Counted from the first letter of the stretch, positions 8,263 to 16,023 are shown. The stretch is DNA of 22,572 nucleotides from an uncultured Akkermansia sp. (GCA_905200945.1 CAJKMG010000028.1:1-22572); one strand, 5' to 3'. A program made the numbers and translations. Notes: generated by a model not told the origin, from the sequence alone.

Positions 8263-8278
8263 GTGCAATAGCTTGCAC
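8263..8278. promoter_or_regulatory. Perfect palindrome in the bamA-tig divergent region
   Basis: GTGCAA-TAGC-TTGCAC is a perfect 6-bp inverted repeat with a 4-base spacer, placed about 140 bp from the bamA start and 105 bp from the tig start. Its size and symmetry fit a dimeric-repressor operator. Its right arm, TTGCAC, is 17 bp from TAAAGT (8296-8301), a weak -35/-10 pair directed toward tig. The rest of 8125-8383 shows no gene I can support. Confidence 0.35.
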
Positions 8279-8383
8279 TCCAGATACCCTCTCATTAAAG
8301 TTATCGCCGCTCGTGTTTTGACCGCTGCCGCCATCCCGGAGCCGAAACAGAACCACTTTCAATTAACACTGACCGTATTATTT

Positions 8384-9694
8384 ATGGAAATCAACGTTGA
8401 TATTCAACCGGACTGCACAGCCACGCTGAAAGCTTCCATTCCCGCAGAAACCACGGCTGCACGCCGCACCTCCATTGTGGATTCCTACGCTGCCAAAGCC
8501 AAGCTTCCCGGCTTCCGCCCCGGCAAAACACCCAAGTCCATCATTGAAAAGCGCTTCAAGAAAGAAATTGAAGAAGAACTGCTGGATACCCTTTTTGAAA
8601 CGGCCTGCTCCACTGCTCTGGAAGAAAACCCCAAATTGAAAGTGCTCAACTTCGGAAAACCGGAACATTCCCTGGACAACCAGGGCAACTATACCGCTAC
8701 CAGCACGATGACCGTGGTCCCCGAATTTGAATTGCCGGAATACAAAGGCATCGAAGTCAAGGTTCCCTCCTCCGAAGTAACGGAAGCGGACGTAGAAGAA
8801 GCGCTGAACTCCCTGGCTGAACAAATCGCGGAATTCACCCCTGTGGACCGTGCCGCCAAAAAAGACGACGTGGCTATCATCGACTTCAAAACCACGTTGG
8901 ACGACAAGCCCGTAGCGGAAGCCGTGGGCAAACCCGTGGGTTTCCTGGAAGGTCGTGACGGACAGTGGATGAAGGTGGAAGACGACCAATTTCTGCCCGG
9001 TTTCGCCTCTGCCCTGGAAGGCATGAAATCCGGTGACAGCAAAGACATCACTGTCACCATTCCGGATACTTTCCCAATTACGGAACTGCGCGGCAAGGAG
9101 CTCGTCTTCCATGCCGCGGTGAAAGAAGTACGTGAAAAACAGCTTCCGGCCATGGATGACGCCTTTGCGGAAAAAGTACTTCCCGGCAAAAACCTGGAAG
9201 AATTGAAAACAGCCCTGAAGGAAAACTTGGCCCAGCGGAAAGCAATGCAAATCGATGAAGCCAAGGCCGATCAGATTACGGAAAAGCTGGCGGACATGCT
9301 TGACTTCAACCTTCCGGAAGCTGTGGTAGAACGCGAAGTGTACGGCATCCTCCAGCAGAAAATGCAGCAGGCCATGTACAGCGGAAACGCTCCGGCGGAC
9401 ATGGATAAATTTGTGGAGGAAGCACGGGAAGAAGCCAGACAGGAAGCCAAGCGCAACCTCAAAGTCTTCTTTATGCTTCAGGAAGTGGCGCAGGTGGAAA
9501 AAATTGCCGTCACGGAAATGGAGCTCTACAATGAAGTGGCCCGCCAGGCCCGCCAGCAGAAAAAGAACCTCAAATCCTACATTCGCGAACTCCAGCGCGA
9601 AGGCCGCGTGCATGGCATCAGAATGAGCCTGCTGACAGCCAAGGTTCTGGACTTCCTGACAAAAGAGGCCAAAGTAACGGTAGACGAGCAATAA
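8384..9694 (+). CDS. tig: Trigger factor, ribosome-associated chaperone and peptidyl-prolyl isomerase
   Basis: The first chaperone met by nascent chains at the ribosomal exit tunnel. It is 436 residues (E. coli 432). The N-terminal ribosome-binding domain carries the signature loop GFRPGKTP (residues 43-50), which contacts L23. The FKBP-type PPIase domain follows (about 150-245, DDVAIIDFKTTLDD ... FLPGFASALEGMKSGD), and the long helical C-terminal substrate cradle fills the rest. The ATG at 8384 was chosen because the conserved N-terminus (MEINVDIQPD) starts there; an upstream extension to 8222 lies in the control region and is unlike the family. It precedes clpP and clpX in the common tig-clpP-clpX order, but a strong terminator separates it from clpP. 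No Shine-Dalgarno precedes the start. Confidence 0.97.
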   Translation: MEINVDIQPDCTATLKASIPAETTAARRTSIVDSYAAKAKLPGFRPGKTPKSIIEKRFKKEIEEELLDTLFETACSTALEENPKLKVLNFGKPEHSLDNQGNYTATSTMTVVPEFELPEYKGIEVKVPSSEVTEADVEEALNSLAEQIAEFTPVDRAAKKDDVAIIDFKTTLDDKPVAEAVGKPVGFLEGRDGQWMKVEDDQFLPGFASALEGMKSGDSKDITVTIPDTFPITELRGKELVFHAAVKEVREKQLPAMDDAFAEKVLPGKNLEELKTALKENLAQRKAMQIDEAKADQITEKLADMLDFNLPEAVVEREVYGILQQKMQQAMYSGNAPADMDKFVEEAREEARQEAKRNLKVFFMLQEVAQVEKIAVTEMELYNEVARQARQQKKNLKSYIRELQREGRVHGIRMSLLTAKVLDFLTKEAKVTVDEQ

Positions 9695-9722
9695 CCCCTC
9701 CTCTGCACAAAACACCTTATCA

Positions 9723-9766
9723 GGGGGAGTTGGCGCGCACATGCCCGACTCCCCCGTTTTGTATTT
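9723..9766 (+). terminator. Intrinsic terminator after tig
   Basis: GGGGGAGTTGG (9723-9733) pairs with CCGACTCCCCC (9745-9755) through 11 bp including one G-U; the loop has 11 bases and the stem is followed by GTTTTGTATTT. It should limit read-through from tig into clpP. Confidence 0.85.
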
Positions 9767-9814
9767 GCGGACGGGCAACGTACATTGAAAAACAACATCC
9801 AATCTTCCATAAAC

Positions 9815-10471
9815 ATGTTTCAAGACCAATCTTCAAAATCAAGCCCTGCAAACTCCTACTATGTGCCCATGGTCGTGGAGCAGGACGGCCGCGGTGAACG
9901 CGCCTTTGACATTTACTCCCGCCTCCTGAAAGACCGCGTCATCTTCATCGGTTCCGCTATTGACGACGATGTGGCGAATTCCGTCATTGCCCAGCTTCTG
10001 TTCCTTCAGATGGCAGATCCGAAAAAAGATATCCACGTCTACATCAACTCCCCGGGAGGGTCCGTCACGGCGGGTCTTGCGATTTACGACACGATGCAAT
10101 TCGTCTCCTGCGACGTAAACACATATTGCCTGGGCATAGCGGCCTCCATGGGCTCCGTCCTTCTGGCTGCGGGAACTCCCGGCAAACGCTTCTGTCTGCC
10201 GAACTCCCATGTAATGATTCACCAGGTTTCCGGAGGCGCCCAGGGGACCGCTTCAGATGTGGAACGCACCATTGGCTTCATGTTCAATCTCAAAAAACGC
10301 CTCAACGGCATTCTGGCCAAGCACACCGGCAAGACGGAGAAGCAGATTGAAAAGGATGCCGACCGCGACAACTACATGACTGCTGAGGAAGCCGTGGCCT
10401 ACGGCCTGGTGGATAAAGTTCTGGCGCACCATTCCGACGACCAGGACGACAAGAAAAAAGCCAAGGCCTGA
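9815..10471 (+). CDS. clpP: ATP-dependent Clp protease proteolytic subunit
   Basis: The serine protease that forms the double-heptamer chamber of ClpXP. It has 218 residues. The catalytic triad is intact: Ser111 in AASMGS, His136 in MIHQ and Asp185 in DADRD. The oxyanion-loop motif NSPGGSVTAG (78-87) and the VDKV segment near the end are also typical, and the tail is Asp/Lys-rich. The ATG at 9815 gives a normal N-terminus with a short propeptide-like region; a TTG at 9785 in frame is less likely. clpX follows 36 bases later. The tig terminator lies upstream, so clpP should have its own promoter in 9767-9814, although none is obvious there. Confidence 0.97.
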   Translation: MFQDQSSKSSPANSYYVPMVVEQDGRGERAFDIYSRLLKDRVIFIGSAIDDDVANSVIAQLLFLQMADPKKDIHVYINSPGGSVTAGLAIYDTMQFVSCDVNTYCLGIAASMGSVLLAAGTPGKRFCLPNSHVMIHQVSGGAQGTASDVERTIGFMFNLKKRLNGILAKHTGKTEKQIEKDADRDNYMTAEEAVAYGLVDKVLAHHSDDQDDKKKAKA

Positions 10472-10507
10472 TCCCTCCTTCCGCCATTTCTCTCTACCTG
10501 AACAACC

Positions 10508-11878
10508 ATGTCCGGTTCCACTCATCATCTTCCTGCCTGTTCCTGCTGCGGCAAGCCCGGGAACAAGGTGGACAAGCTCATCCAGATTGCGGAAGACTTT
10601 TACATCTGCAACAATTGCGTTGAAATTTGCGTCAACATGATTGTGAAGGACACAGGCCTTCCTATGGCAGCCCGCTTCATCCGCGGCATCCTGAATATGG
10701 AGCCCTCCGCCTATGCCATGTGCCAGGCGGAAGCCCGCAAGGAGGCAGCCGCGGAGATGCTCAGGGAAACGGCGGCCGGACCGGCCGCCTACGAAGGTCC
10801 GCTGCCTACGCCGGAAGAAATGTGCGCCACGCTCAACCAGTATGTCATCGGGCAGGACTATGCCAAGAAAGTGCTTTCCGTAGCCGTGTACAACCACTAC
10901 ATGCGCCTGCGCCAAAGTGCTGTCATGCTGGAAGACAAATCCCTGGACGATGTGGAGATTGAAAAATCCAACATCCTGCTGGCCGGCCCCACCGGCTCCG
11001 GAAAAACCCTGCTGGCGAAAACGCTGGCGAAAATGCTCAACGTCCCGTTCTGCATTGTGGACGCCACCACGCTGACGGAAGCTGGTTACGTGGGGGAAGA
11101 TGTGGAAAACATCATCCTGCGCCTGCTCCAGGCTGCCAACTTTGACGTAGCGAAAGCGGAACAAGGCATCATCTATGTGGATGAAATCGACAAAATCGGC
11201 CGTAAAACCCAGAATGTCTCCGTTACGAGAGACGTCTCCGGGGAAGGCGTGCAGCAGGCTTTGCTGAAAATCATTGAAGGCACTATTTGCAACGTTCCGC
11301 CCACCGGAGGCCGCAAGCACCCGCAACAGGAATACATCCGCGTCAACACGGAAAAAATCCTCTTCATTGTCGGCGGTGCTTTCGTCGGTCTGGAAGACAT
11401 CATCCGCAAACGTCTCGGCGCCACCCAAATGGGATTCGGAGCCATCACGGAACAACGCGACCGCAAGGAATACTCGGAAGAGGAAATACTGGCGCAGGCC
11501 ATGCCGGAAGATCTTTTCTCCTTCGGCATGATTCCGGAATTCGTAGGCCGTCTGCCCATCTTCTGCCCGCTCTCCAAACTGGATGAAAGCCAGCTCGTCC
11601 GCCTGCTTACGGAACCCAAAAACGCCCTGGTCAAGCAATATTCCAAACTGCTCGCCATGTACGGCGCCAAACTGGACGTGCAGCCGGACGCCCTGAAAGC
11701 CATGGCTGCCGAAGCCATGGAACGCGGCACGGGAGCCCGCGCTCTGCGTTCCATCTTTGAAACTCTTATGCTGGACGTCATGTACAAGGTGCCCAGCATG
11801 AAAAATGCGGATTCCGTCACCATCACCCAGGAAACGGTTACCGGCAGCAAACCGGCTCAAATCCATCAGGCCTCCTAA
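10508..11878 (+). CDS. clpX: Clp protease ATP-binding unfoldase ClpX
   Basis: The AAA+ hexamer that recognises, unfolds and feeds substrates to ClpP. Visible elements are a four-Cys zinc domain (Cys11, Cys14, Cys34, Cys37), Walker A GPTGSGKT (160-167), pore loop GYVG (193-196), Walker B IIYVDEID (221-228), the RKH loop (269-271), the ClpP-docking tripeptide MGF (308-310, IGF in E. coli) and the sensor-2 motif GTGARALR. The length is 456 residues against 424 in E. coli. The excess lies in the linker between the zinc domain and the AAA+ module (about residues 52-98), which is Ala- and Glu-rich and probably helical. It is co-transcribed with clpP and is followed by tsaD after 19 bases. Confidence 0.97.
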   Translation: MSGSTHHLPACSCCGKPGNKVDKLIQIAEDFYICNNCVEICVNMIVKDTGLPMAARFIRGILNMEPSAYAMCQAEARKEAAAEMLRETAAGPAAYEGPLPTPEEMCATLNQYVIGQDYAKKVLSVAVYNHYMRLRQSAVMLEDKSLDDVEIEKSNILLAGPTGSGKTLLAKTLAKMLNVPFCIVDATTLTEAGYVGEDVENIILRLLQAANFDVAKAEQGIIYVDEIDKIGRKTQNVSVTRDVSGEGVQQALLKIIEGTICNVPPTGGRKHPQQEYIRVNTEKILFIVGGAFVGLEDIIRKRLGATQMGFGAITEQRDRKEYSEEEILAQAMPEDLFSFGMIPEFVGRLPIFCPLSKLDESQLVRLLTEPKNALVKQYSKLLAMYGAKLDVQPDALKAMAAEAMERGTGARALRSIFETLMLDVMYKVPSMKNADSVTITQETVTGSKPAQIHQAS

Positions 11879-11897
11879 CCCCCCCTGCTCTTCCTTC

Positions 11898-12980
11898 ATG
11901 CCGGAATCCCTTACCGTTCTGGGAATAGAATCCTCCTGCGACGAAACGGCGGTCGCCATCCTGCGCTCCGCCGGAGAGGAAAAAGCGCCGGAAATACTCT
12001 CTTCCGTCATCTCCTCCCAAATTGCCATTCACCGCCAGCACGGCGGCGTAGTCCCGGAACTGGCTTCCCGCAACCATTCAGCGGACCTTCCCGGAATCAT
12101 CCGTACCGCGTGCCGCGAAGCCGGAACAGCTCCTGCGGACATTGACGTTTTCGGCGCCACGGGAGGCCCCGGCCTGGTAGCTGCGCTCCTGGTAGGCAAC
12201 AGTACGGCCAAGGCTCTTGCTCTGGCGGCAGATAAGCCCTTCGTCTCCGTCAATCATCTGGAAGGCCATCTGCTCTCCCCCTTCCTCAAACGCCCCGGCG
12301 GTCCCGTTCCCCATTTGGGCATGGTCGTTTCCGGCGGCCACACCCTCTTTGTGGACGTGCGCGGCGTAGGGAACTACCGTCTGCTGGGCCGTTCTTTGGA
12401 CGACGCAGCAGGGGAAGCCTTTGACAAGGTAGGCAAAATGCTCGGCCTGCCCTATCCCGGAGGGCCGGAAATCGACCGCCTGGCGGCGGAAGGCGATCCG
12501 GAAGCCTTTTCTTTCCCCCGGGCTCTGATGAAAGAACATACAGTCAACGTATCTTTCTCAGGCCTGAAAACGGCCGTTCTCTACACATTGCCCAAAATTA
12601 CGAAAACCGGCGATCCTCACGACCTGCCCCGGCAAACTCTGCGCGACCTCTGCGCTTCCTTCCAGCGGGCCGTGACGGACGTCCTGATTCACAAGGCTCT
12701 GAAAGCTCTGCGCGCCTCCGGTCACCGCACCCTTGCCGTCTCCGGGGGCGTCTCCTGCAACAGGGAGCTGCGTTCCCGCCTGAAAACCGCCTGCGACCGC
12801 GAAAAAGTGGAACTGGTCCTCCCGGACTTCGACTTGACGACGGATAATGCCGCCATGATCGCTTATGTCACCTGTCTCAAAGCCCGCAGGGGATTGTTCC
12901 ACTCTTTGGAGGAAGACGTTGACCCCAATCTTAAATTGACGGAAGATCTAAACAGATCCAAATATTCAACGCATTCCTGA
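11898..12980 (+). CDS. tsaD: tRNA N6-adenosine threonylcarbamoyltransferase
   Basis: Catalyses transfer of the threonylcarbamoyl group to A37 of tRNAs that read ANN codons, working with TsaB and TsaE. It has 360 residues, slightly longer than E. coli TsaD (337). Family motifs are GIESSCDET (9-17), the metal-binding pair in NHLEGH (His120 and His124), MVVSGGHT, LDDAAGEAFDKVGKMLGL, GGVSCN and the C-terminal TDNAAM. The usual ASRDH is ASRNH here. The ATG at 11898 was chosen because MPESLTVLGIESSCDET matches the family N-terminus; an upstream in-frame start at 11805 would lie inside clpX. The short gap suggests co-transcription with clpP-clpX. Confidence 0.96.
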   Translation: MPESLTVLGIESSCDETAVAILRSAGEEKAPEILSSVISSQIAIHRQHGGVVPELASRNHSADLPGIIRTACREAGTAPADIDVFGATGGPGLVAALLVGNSTAKALALAADKPFVSVNHLEGHLLSPFLKRPGGPVPHLGMVVSGGHTLFVDVRGVGNYRLLGRSLDDAAGEAFDKVGKMLGLPYPGGPEIDRLAAEGDPEAFSFPRALMKEHTVNVSFSGLKTAVLYTLPKITKTGDPHDLPRQTLRDLCASFQRAVTDVLIHKALKALRASGHRTLAVSGGVSCNRELRSRLKTACDREKVELVLPDFDLTTDNAAMIAYVTCLKARRGLFHSLEEDVDPNLKLTEDLNRSKYSTHS

Positions 12981-12992
12981 TAAATATATTAC

Positions 12993-13040
12993 ACATGAAC
13001 ACCCTGTATTCGCGGCATAAAGCTGAAAAAATGTTCATGT
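12993..13040 (+). terminator. Possible weak terminator or operator after tsaD
   Basis: A perfect 9-bp inverted repeat (ACATGAACA at 12993-13001 and TGTTCATGT at 13032-13040) with a 30-base loop is followed by TTTCATT. The stem is AT-rich and the loop long, so termination would be inefficient. It also lies just upstream of the next promoter's -35 box, where it could serve as a binding site. Confidence 0.35.
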
Positions 13041-13045
13041 TTTCA

Positions 13046-13074
13046 TTGACATCCCGCATCCAAAAACGTAACAT
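13046..13074 (+). promoter_or_regulatory. Sigma-70-type promoter for the tRNA-Thr/tuf transcript
   Basis: A perfect -35 TTGACA (13046-13051) is separated by 17 bases from TAACAT (13069-13074), which matches TATAAT at four of six positions. The likely start site is near 13081. The bases between the -10 and the start (AGCGTCC) are GC-rich, like the discriminator of stable-RNA promoters under stringent control in E. coli. It precedes tRNA-Thr and tuf with no gene between. Confidence 0.72.
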
Positions 13075-13148
13075 AGCGTCCGCTTTTCGTCAGGCAACAC
13101 GGGAGGATGCTATTTATCCGCTAGAACCGCAGGTTTGGGCGGATTTAC

Positions 13149-13183
13149 GACTTCTCTAGGAGCAGCGAAAGGCGGAAGAAGTC
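13149..13183 (+). other. Leader hairpin just before tRNA-Thr
   Basis: GACTTCT (13149-13155) can pair with AGAAGTC (13177-13183), leaving a 21-base loop; the stem ends three bases before the tRNA. A second short pairing, ATCCGC with GCGGAT, lies slightly upstream. These could guide tRNA 5' processing, but short stems also arise by chance. Confidence 0.35.
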
Positions 13184-13186
13184 TAT

Positions 13187-13261
<75 letters not shown>

Positions 13262-13305
13262 TCTTCAAGCTAGACCCATAGCAGCCCAAACCTAAACATA
13301 ATATT

Positions 13306-14490
13306 ATGGCTAAAGAGCAATTCCAGCGCAACAAGCCCCACGTGAACGTGGGCACCATCGGTCACGTTGACCACGGCAAAACCTCCCTTACCGCCGCCAT
13401 TACTTCAGTGCTCGCTAAGAAGGGTTTCGCCGAAGCACGCGGCTATGATCAGATTGACGCCGCCCCCGAAGAACGCGAACGCGGCATTACCATCTCCACG
13501 GCTCACGTTGAATATGAAACGGAAAACCGTCACTATGCCCACGTTGACTGCCCCGGACACGCCGACTATGTGAAAAACATGATCACCGGCGCTGCTCAGA
13601 TGGACGGCGCCATCCTCGTGGTTGCCGCCTCCGACGGCCCGATGCCGCAGACCCGTGAACACATCCTTCTTGCCCGCCAGGTGGGCGTTCCCGCCATTGT
13701 CGTTTACATGAACAAGTGCGACCTGGTTGACGATCCCGACCTGCTCGAACTCGTGGAAATGGAAATCCGCGAACTTCTCAACGAATACGAATTCCCGGGC
13801 GACGACACCCCCATCATCAAGGGTTCCGCCGTTAAGGCTCTGGAAGGCGACGCCGCCGCCGAAGACTCCATCATGGAACTTATGGCTGCCGTTGACTCCT
13901 ACATTCCCCAGCCCGAACGCCCCGTGGACCAGCCCTTCCTCATGCCTGTGGAAGACGTATTCTCCATCTCCGGCCGCGGCACCGTGGCTACCGGCCGTAT
14001 CGAACGCGGCGTCATCAAGAAGATGGAAGAAGTGGAAATCATCGGCATCAAGGACACTCAGAAGACCGCCGTTACGGACATCGAAATGTTCCGCAAGCTG
14101 CTTGACGAAGGTCAGGCCGGCGACAACGTTGGTCTGCTCCTCCGCGGCCTGAAGAAGGAAGACATCGAACGCGGCCAGGTAATCATCAAGCCCGGCACCG
14201 TGAAGCCCCATAAGAACTTCAAGGCTGAAGTTTACGTCCTGACCAAGGAAGAAGGCGGCCGTCACACTCCGTTCTTCAACAACTACCGCCCGCAGTTCTA
14301 CTTCCGCACAACGGACGTGACCGGTTGCTGCACCCTTCCCGAAGGCGTGGAAATGGTGATGCCCGGCGACAACGTCAACCTGGAAGTCCAGCTCATCACT
14401 CCGATCGCCATGGAAAAAGCCATGCGATTCGCTATCCGCGAAGGCGGCCGCACCGTGGGTGCTGGTCGTATCAGCGAAATCCTTGACTAA
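13306..14490 (+). CDS. tuf: Elongation factor Tu
   Basis: The GTPase that delivers aminoacyl-tRNA to the ribosome. It has 394 residues, the usual length. G motifs are GHVDHGKT (19-26), RGITI (59-63), DCPGH (81-85) and NKCD (136-139); domain 2 and 3 signatures (GRGTVATGRIERG, KPGTVKPH, FRTTDVTG) are all present. The residue after the P-loop GKT is Ser27 where most bacterial EF-Tu have Thr, a mild change. The start codon is preceded by an A/T-rich stretch (ACATAATATT) with no Shine-Dalgarno, despite the very high expression expected. It is preceded by tRNA-Thr and followed by a hairpin array and tRNA-Trp, in the tuf-trnW-secE-nusG arrangement seen in many bacteria. Confidence 0.98.
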   Translation: MAKEQFQRNKPHVNVGTIGHVDHGKTSLTAAITSVLAKKGFAEARGYDQIDAAPEERERGITISTAHVEYETENRHYAHVDCPGHADYVKNMITGAAQMDGAILVVAASDGPMPQTREHILLARQVGVPAIVVYMNKCDLVDDPDLLELVEMEIRELLNEYEFPGDDTPIIKGSAVKALEGDAAAEDSIMELMAAVDSYIPQPERPVDQPFLMPVEDVFSISGRGTVATGRIERGVIKKMEEVEIIGIKDTQKTAVTDIEMFRKLLDEGQAGDNVGLLLRGLKKEDIERGQVIIKPGTVKPHKNFKAEVYVLTKEEGGRHTPFFNNYRPQFYFRTTDVTGCCTLPEGVEMVMPGDNVNLEVQLITPIAMEKAMRFAIREGGRTVGAGRISEILD

Positions 14491-14519
14491 GTTCCTCAGG
14501 AACTGTAGAGGAATCTACA
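14490..14519 (+). other. Two adjacent small hairpins right after tuf
   Basis: The last base of the tuf stop codon begins AGTTCC-TCA-GGAACT (14490-14504), directly followed by TGTAGA-GGAA-TCTACA (14504-14519), a 6-bp stem closed by a GGAA (GNRA-type) tetraloop. They share one base and stand nine bases before the large terminator-like hairpin. They could protect the tuf mRNA 3' end or act in processing. Confidence 0.5.
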
Positions 14520-14527
14520 TCAGGTTT

Positions 14528-14560
14528 AATGAGGGGGCCTCCCCGCAGGCCCCCTCATTT
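14528..14560 (+). terminator. Strong hairpin between tuf and tRNA-Trp, possible partial terminator
   Basis: AATGAGGGGGCCT (14528-14540) pairs perfectly over 13 bp with AGGCCCCCTCATT (14547-14559) around a CCCCGC loop. The T-tract after it is very short (ATTTCCC). Since no promoter is visible in the 24 bases before tRNA-Trp, some read-through is needed to express tRNA-Trp and secE, so partial termination or RNA processing is likely. Confidence 0.7.
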
Positions 14561-14583
14561 CCCACGAAAGAAGAGACTTCAAC

Positions 14584-14659
14584 AGGTCAGTAGTTCAATT
14601 GGTAGAGCGTTGGTCTCCAAAACCAAAAGTTGGGGGTTCGAGTCCCTCCTGACCTGCCA
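14584..14659 (+). tRNA. tRNA-Trp (anticodon CCA), 3' CCA encoded
   Basis: Acceptor arms AGGTCAG and CTGACCT pair perfectly, followed by discriminator G and an encoded CCA. The anticodon stem TTGGT/ACCAA encloses CTCCAAA, giving anticodon CCA for tryptophan. The D-arm and the T-arm (GGGGG/TCCCT around TTCGAG) are also evident. It lies between tuf and secE, a position conserved in many bacteria. Confidence 0.97.
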
Positions 14660-14692
14660 CTTCTTTCCAAATACACCACCCCACCTTGAAGC

Positions 14693-14920
14693 ATGTTTCG
14701 CAAGATTTCTCAATTCATCGCCGAAGTTAAGGGCGAACTTAAGAAGACGACCTGGCCTTGGGAAAGCGACCCCAAGGTGAAAGGTTTCAAAAAATTCCGC
14801 GAACTCTGGGGTTCCACTCTCGTCGTACTGATTGCCATGGTCTTCCTTGGCGCGTTTGTTGCATCGTTCGACATCTTCCTTCACAGTGTGGTCAACTACC
14901 TCATCCAGTTGGCAATCTAG
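14693..14920 (+). CDS. secE: Preprotein translocase subunit SecE
   Basis: The small clamp subunit that stabilises SecY in the translocon. It has 75 residues, the short single-helix form found outside enterobacteria. The amphipathic segment with the family signature (FIAEVKGELKKTTWP, residues 8-22) is followed by one membrane helix (about 42-62, LVVLIAMVFLGAFVASFDIFL). It starts 33 bases after tRNA-Trp and ends 30 bases before nusG, as in most bacteria. Confidence 0.96.
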   Translation: MFRKISQFIAEVKGELKKTTWPWESDPKVKGFKKFRELWGSTLVVLIAMVFLGAFVASFDIFLHSVVNYLIQLAI

Positions 14921-14950
14921 TTTTACTTTTCCCCACTTTTTTCTCCGATC

Positions 14951-15520
14951 ATGCCCAGTACCCCAGAGCCCCGCGAACAATGGTATGTCCTTCATGTCCT
15001 CTCCGGGCAGGAAAACAGTGTTCGTGACCGCATTATCCGCAAGGCGAAGGACGCCGAACTTTCCGACTTCATTTACCGGGTGGAAGTCCCCACGGAACTC
15101 ATTTCCGAAGTGCGGAACGGCAAAAAAACGGAACGCCACAGCAAACTCTTTCCCGGGTACGTTTATGCCAACATGTACTTGCTGGAAGCGGACGGCACCC
15201 TGAACAAGGATCTTTGGTACTTCATCCAGCAAATTGACGGCGTCATCAGCATCGCCGGTTCCCGTAACGCCCCCCTCCCCATGCGCAAACGCGAGGTGGA
15301 AGACCTTCTTCCTCTGTTGGATGCGGAAGCCGTCGCCGCCCGGCCCAAGGTGGAATTCGCCGTCGGCGATCCTGTGCGCGTGTGCGAAGGCCCGTTCCAG
15401 AGCCAGGAGGGCACCATCGAAGAAATCGACCCGGAAAAGGGCAAGCTGCGCGTCAGCGTTTCCATTTTTGGCCGGGCCACGCCTGTGGACTTGGAATACT
15501 GGCAGGTGGAAAAAGCCTGA
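14951..15520 (+). CDS. nusG: Transcription termination/antitermination factor NusG
   Basis: Binds the RNA polymerase clamp, reduces pausing and links RNAP to Rho or to the ribosome. It has 189 residues (E. coli 181). The NGN domain begins QWYVLHVLSGQENSVRD and contains KLFPGYVYANM; the C-terminal KOW domain carries FAVGDPVRVCEGPFQSQEG. It lies between secE and the ribosomal protein genes, its standard location. No Shine-Dalgarno precedes it; the upstream stretch is T/C-rich. Confidence 0.97.
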   Translation: MPSTPEPREQWYVLHVLSGQENSVRDRIIRKAKDAELSDFIYRVEVPTELISEVRNGKKTERHSKLFPGYVYANMYLLEADGTLNKDLWYFIQQIDGVISIAGSRNAPLPMRKREVEDLLPLLDAEAVAARPKVEFAVGDPVRVCEGPFQSQEGTIEEIDPEKGKLRVSVSIFGRATPVDLEYWQVEKA

Positions 15521-15584
15521 GTCTTCTTCGTGCCCCCTGTCAGCCCCCCTTCCCGTTTATTTTCTCCGCTAACAAAGCAAAACC

Positions 15585-16013
15585 ATGGCAAAAGAAATAA
15601 CCAAAATCATCAAGCTCCAGATCAATGCCGGAGCCGCTAACCCCTCCCCGCCCGTGGGTCCGGCACTTGGTCAGGCCGGTGTAAACATCATGGCATTCTG
15701 CAAGGAGTTCAACGCCGCCACGCAAAAGCAGGCCGGCGATCTCCTGCCGACCGTCATCACGGTTTACAAGGACAAATCATTTTCTTTCATCACCAAGCAG
15801 CCCCCGGGCAGCGTGCTTCTCAAGAAAGCCGCAGGCATCGCCTCCGGCTCCGGCGAACCGAATAAAAAGAAAGTCGCCACTCTTTCCAAGGCCAAGTTGA
15901 TGGAAGTCGTCAATACCAAACTCCCTGACCTCAACACGAAAGACCCTGAACGCGCTGCCCGCATTCTTGCCGGCCAGGCTCGTCAGATGGGCATTGAAGT
16001 TGAAGGTATGTAA
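15585..16013 (+). CDS. rplK: 50S ribosomal protein L11
   Basis: A GTPase-centre protein that binds 23S rRNA near L10/L12 and is needed for RelA-dependent stringent activation. It has 142 residues and the unmistakable N-terminus KIIKLQINAGAANPSPPVGPALGQAG, which includes the proline-rich loop targeted by thiostrepton-type antibiotics. The C-terminal rRNA-binding domain ends with ILAGQARQMGIEVEG. It follows nusG by 64 bases; no leader hairpin comparable to those in the downstream spacers was seen there. Confidence 0.98.
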   Translation: MAKEITKIIKLQINAGAANPSPPVGPALGQAGVNIMAFCKEFNAATQKQAGDLLPTVITVYKDKSFSFITKQPPGSVLLKKAAGIASGSGEPNKKKVATLSKAKLMEVVNTKLPDLNTKDPERAARILAGQARQMGIEVEGM

Positions 16014-16023
16014 CACTCACCGC

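Noticed and set aside
8222..8383. Upstream extension of trigger factor by 54 residues
   Set aside because: The extension has no homology to the family, and lies in the divergent control region; MEINVDIQPD at 8384 is the normal N-terminus.
8378..12028. Long minus-strand frames opposite tig (8378-9829) and clpP/clpX (10253-12028)
   Set aside because: Codon-aligned shadows of well-identified plus-strand genes.
13107..13124. Six-codon mini-ORF (MLFIR-stop) after GGGAGG in the tRNA-Thr leader
   Set aside because: The GGGAGG directly abuts the ATG, leaving no workable spacing, and the peptide carries no attenuation-like codon run.
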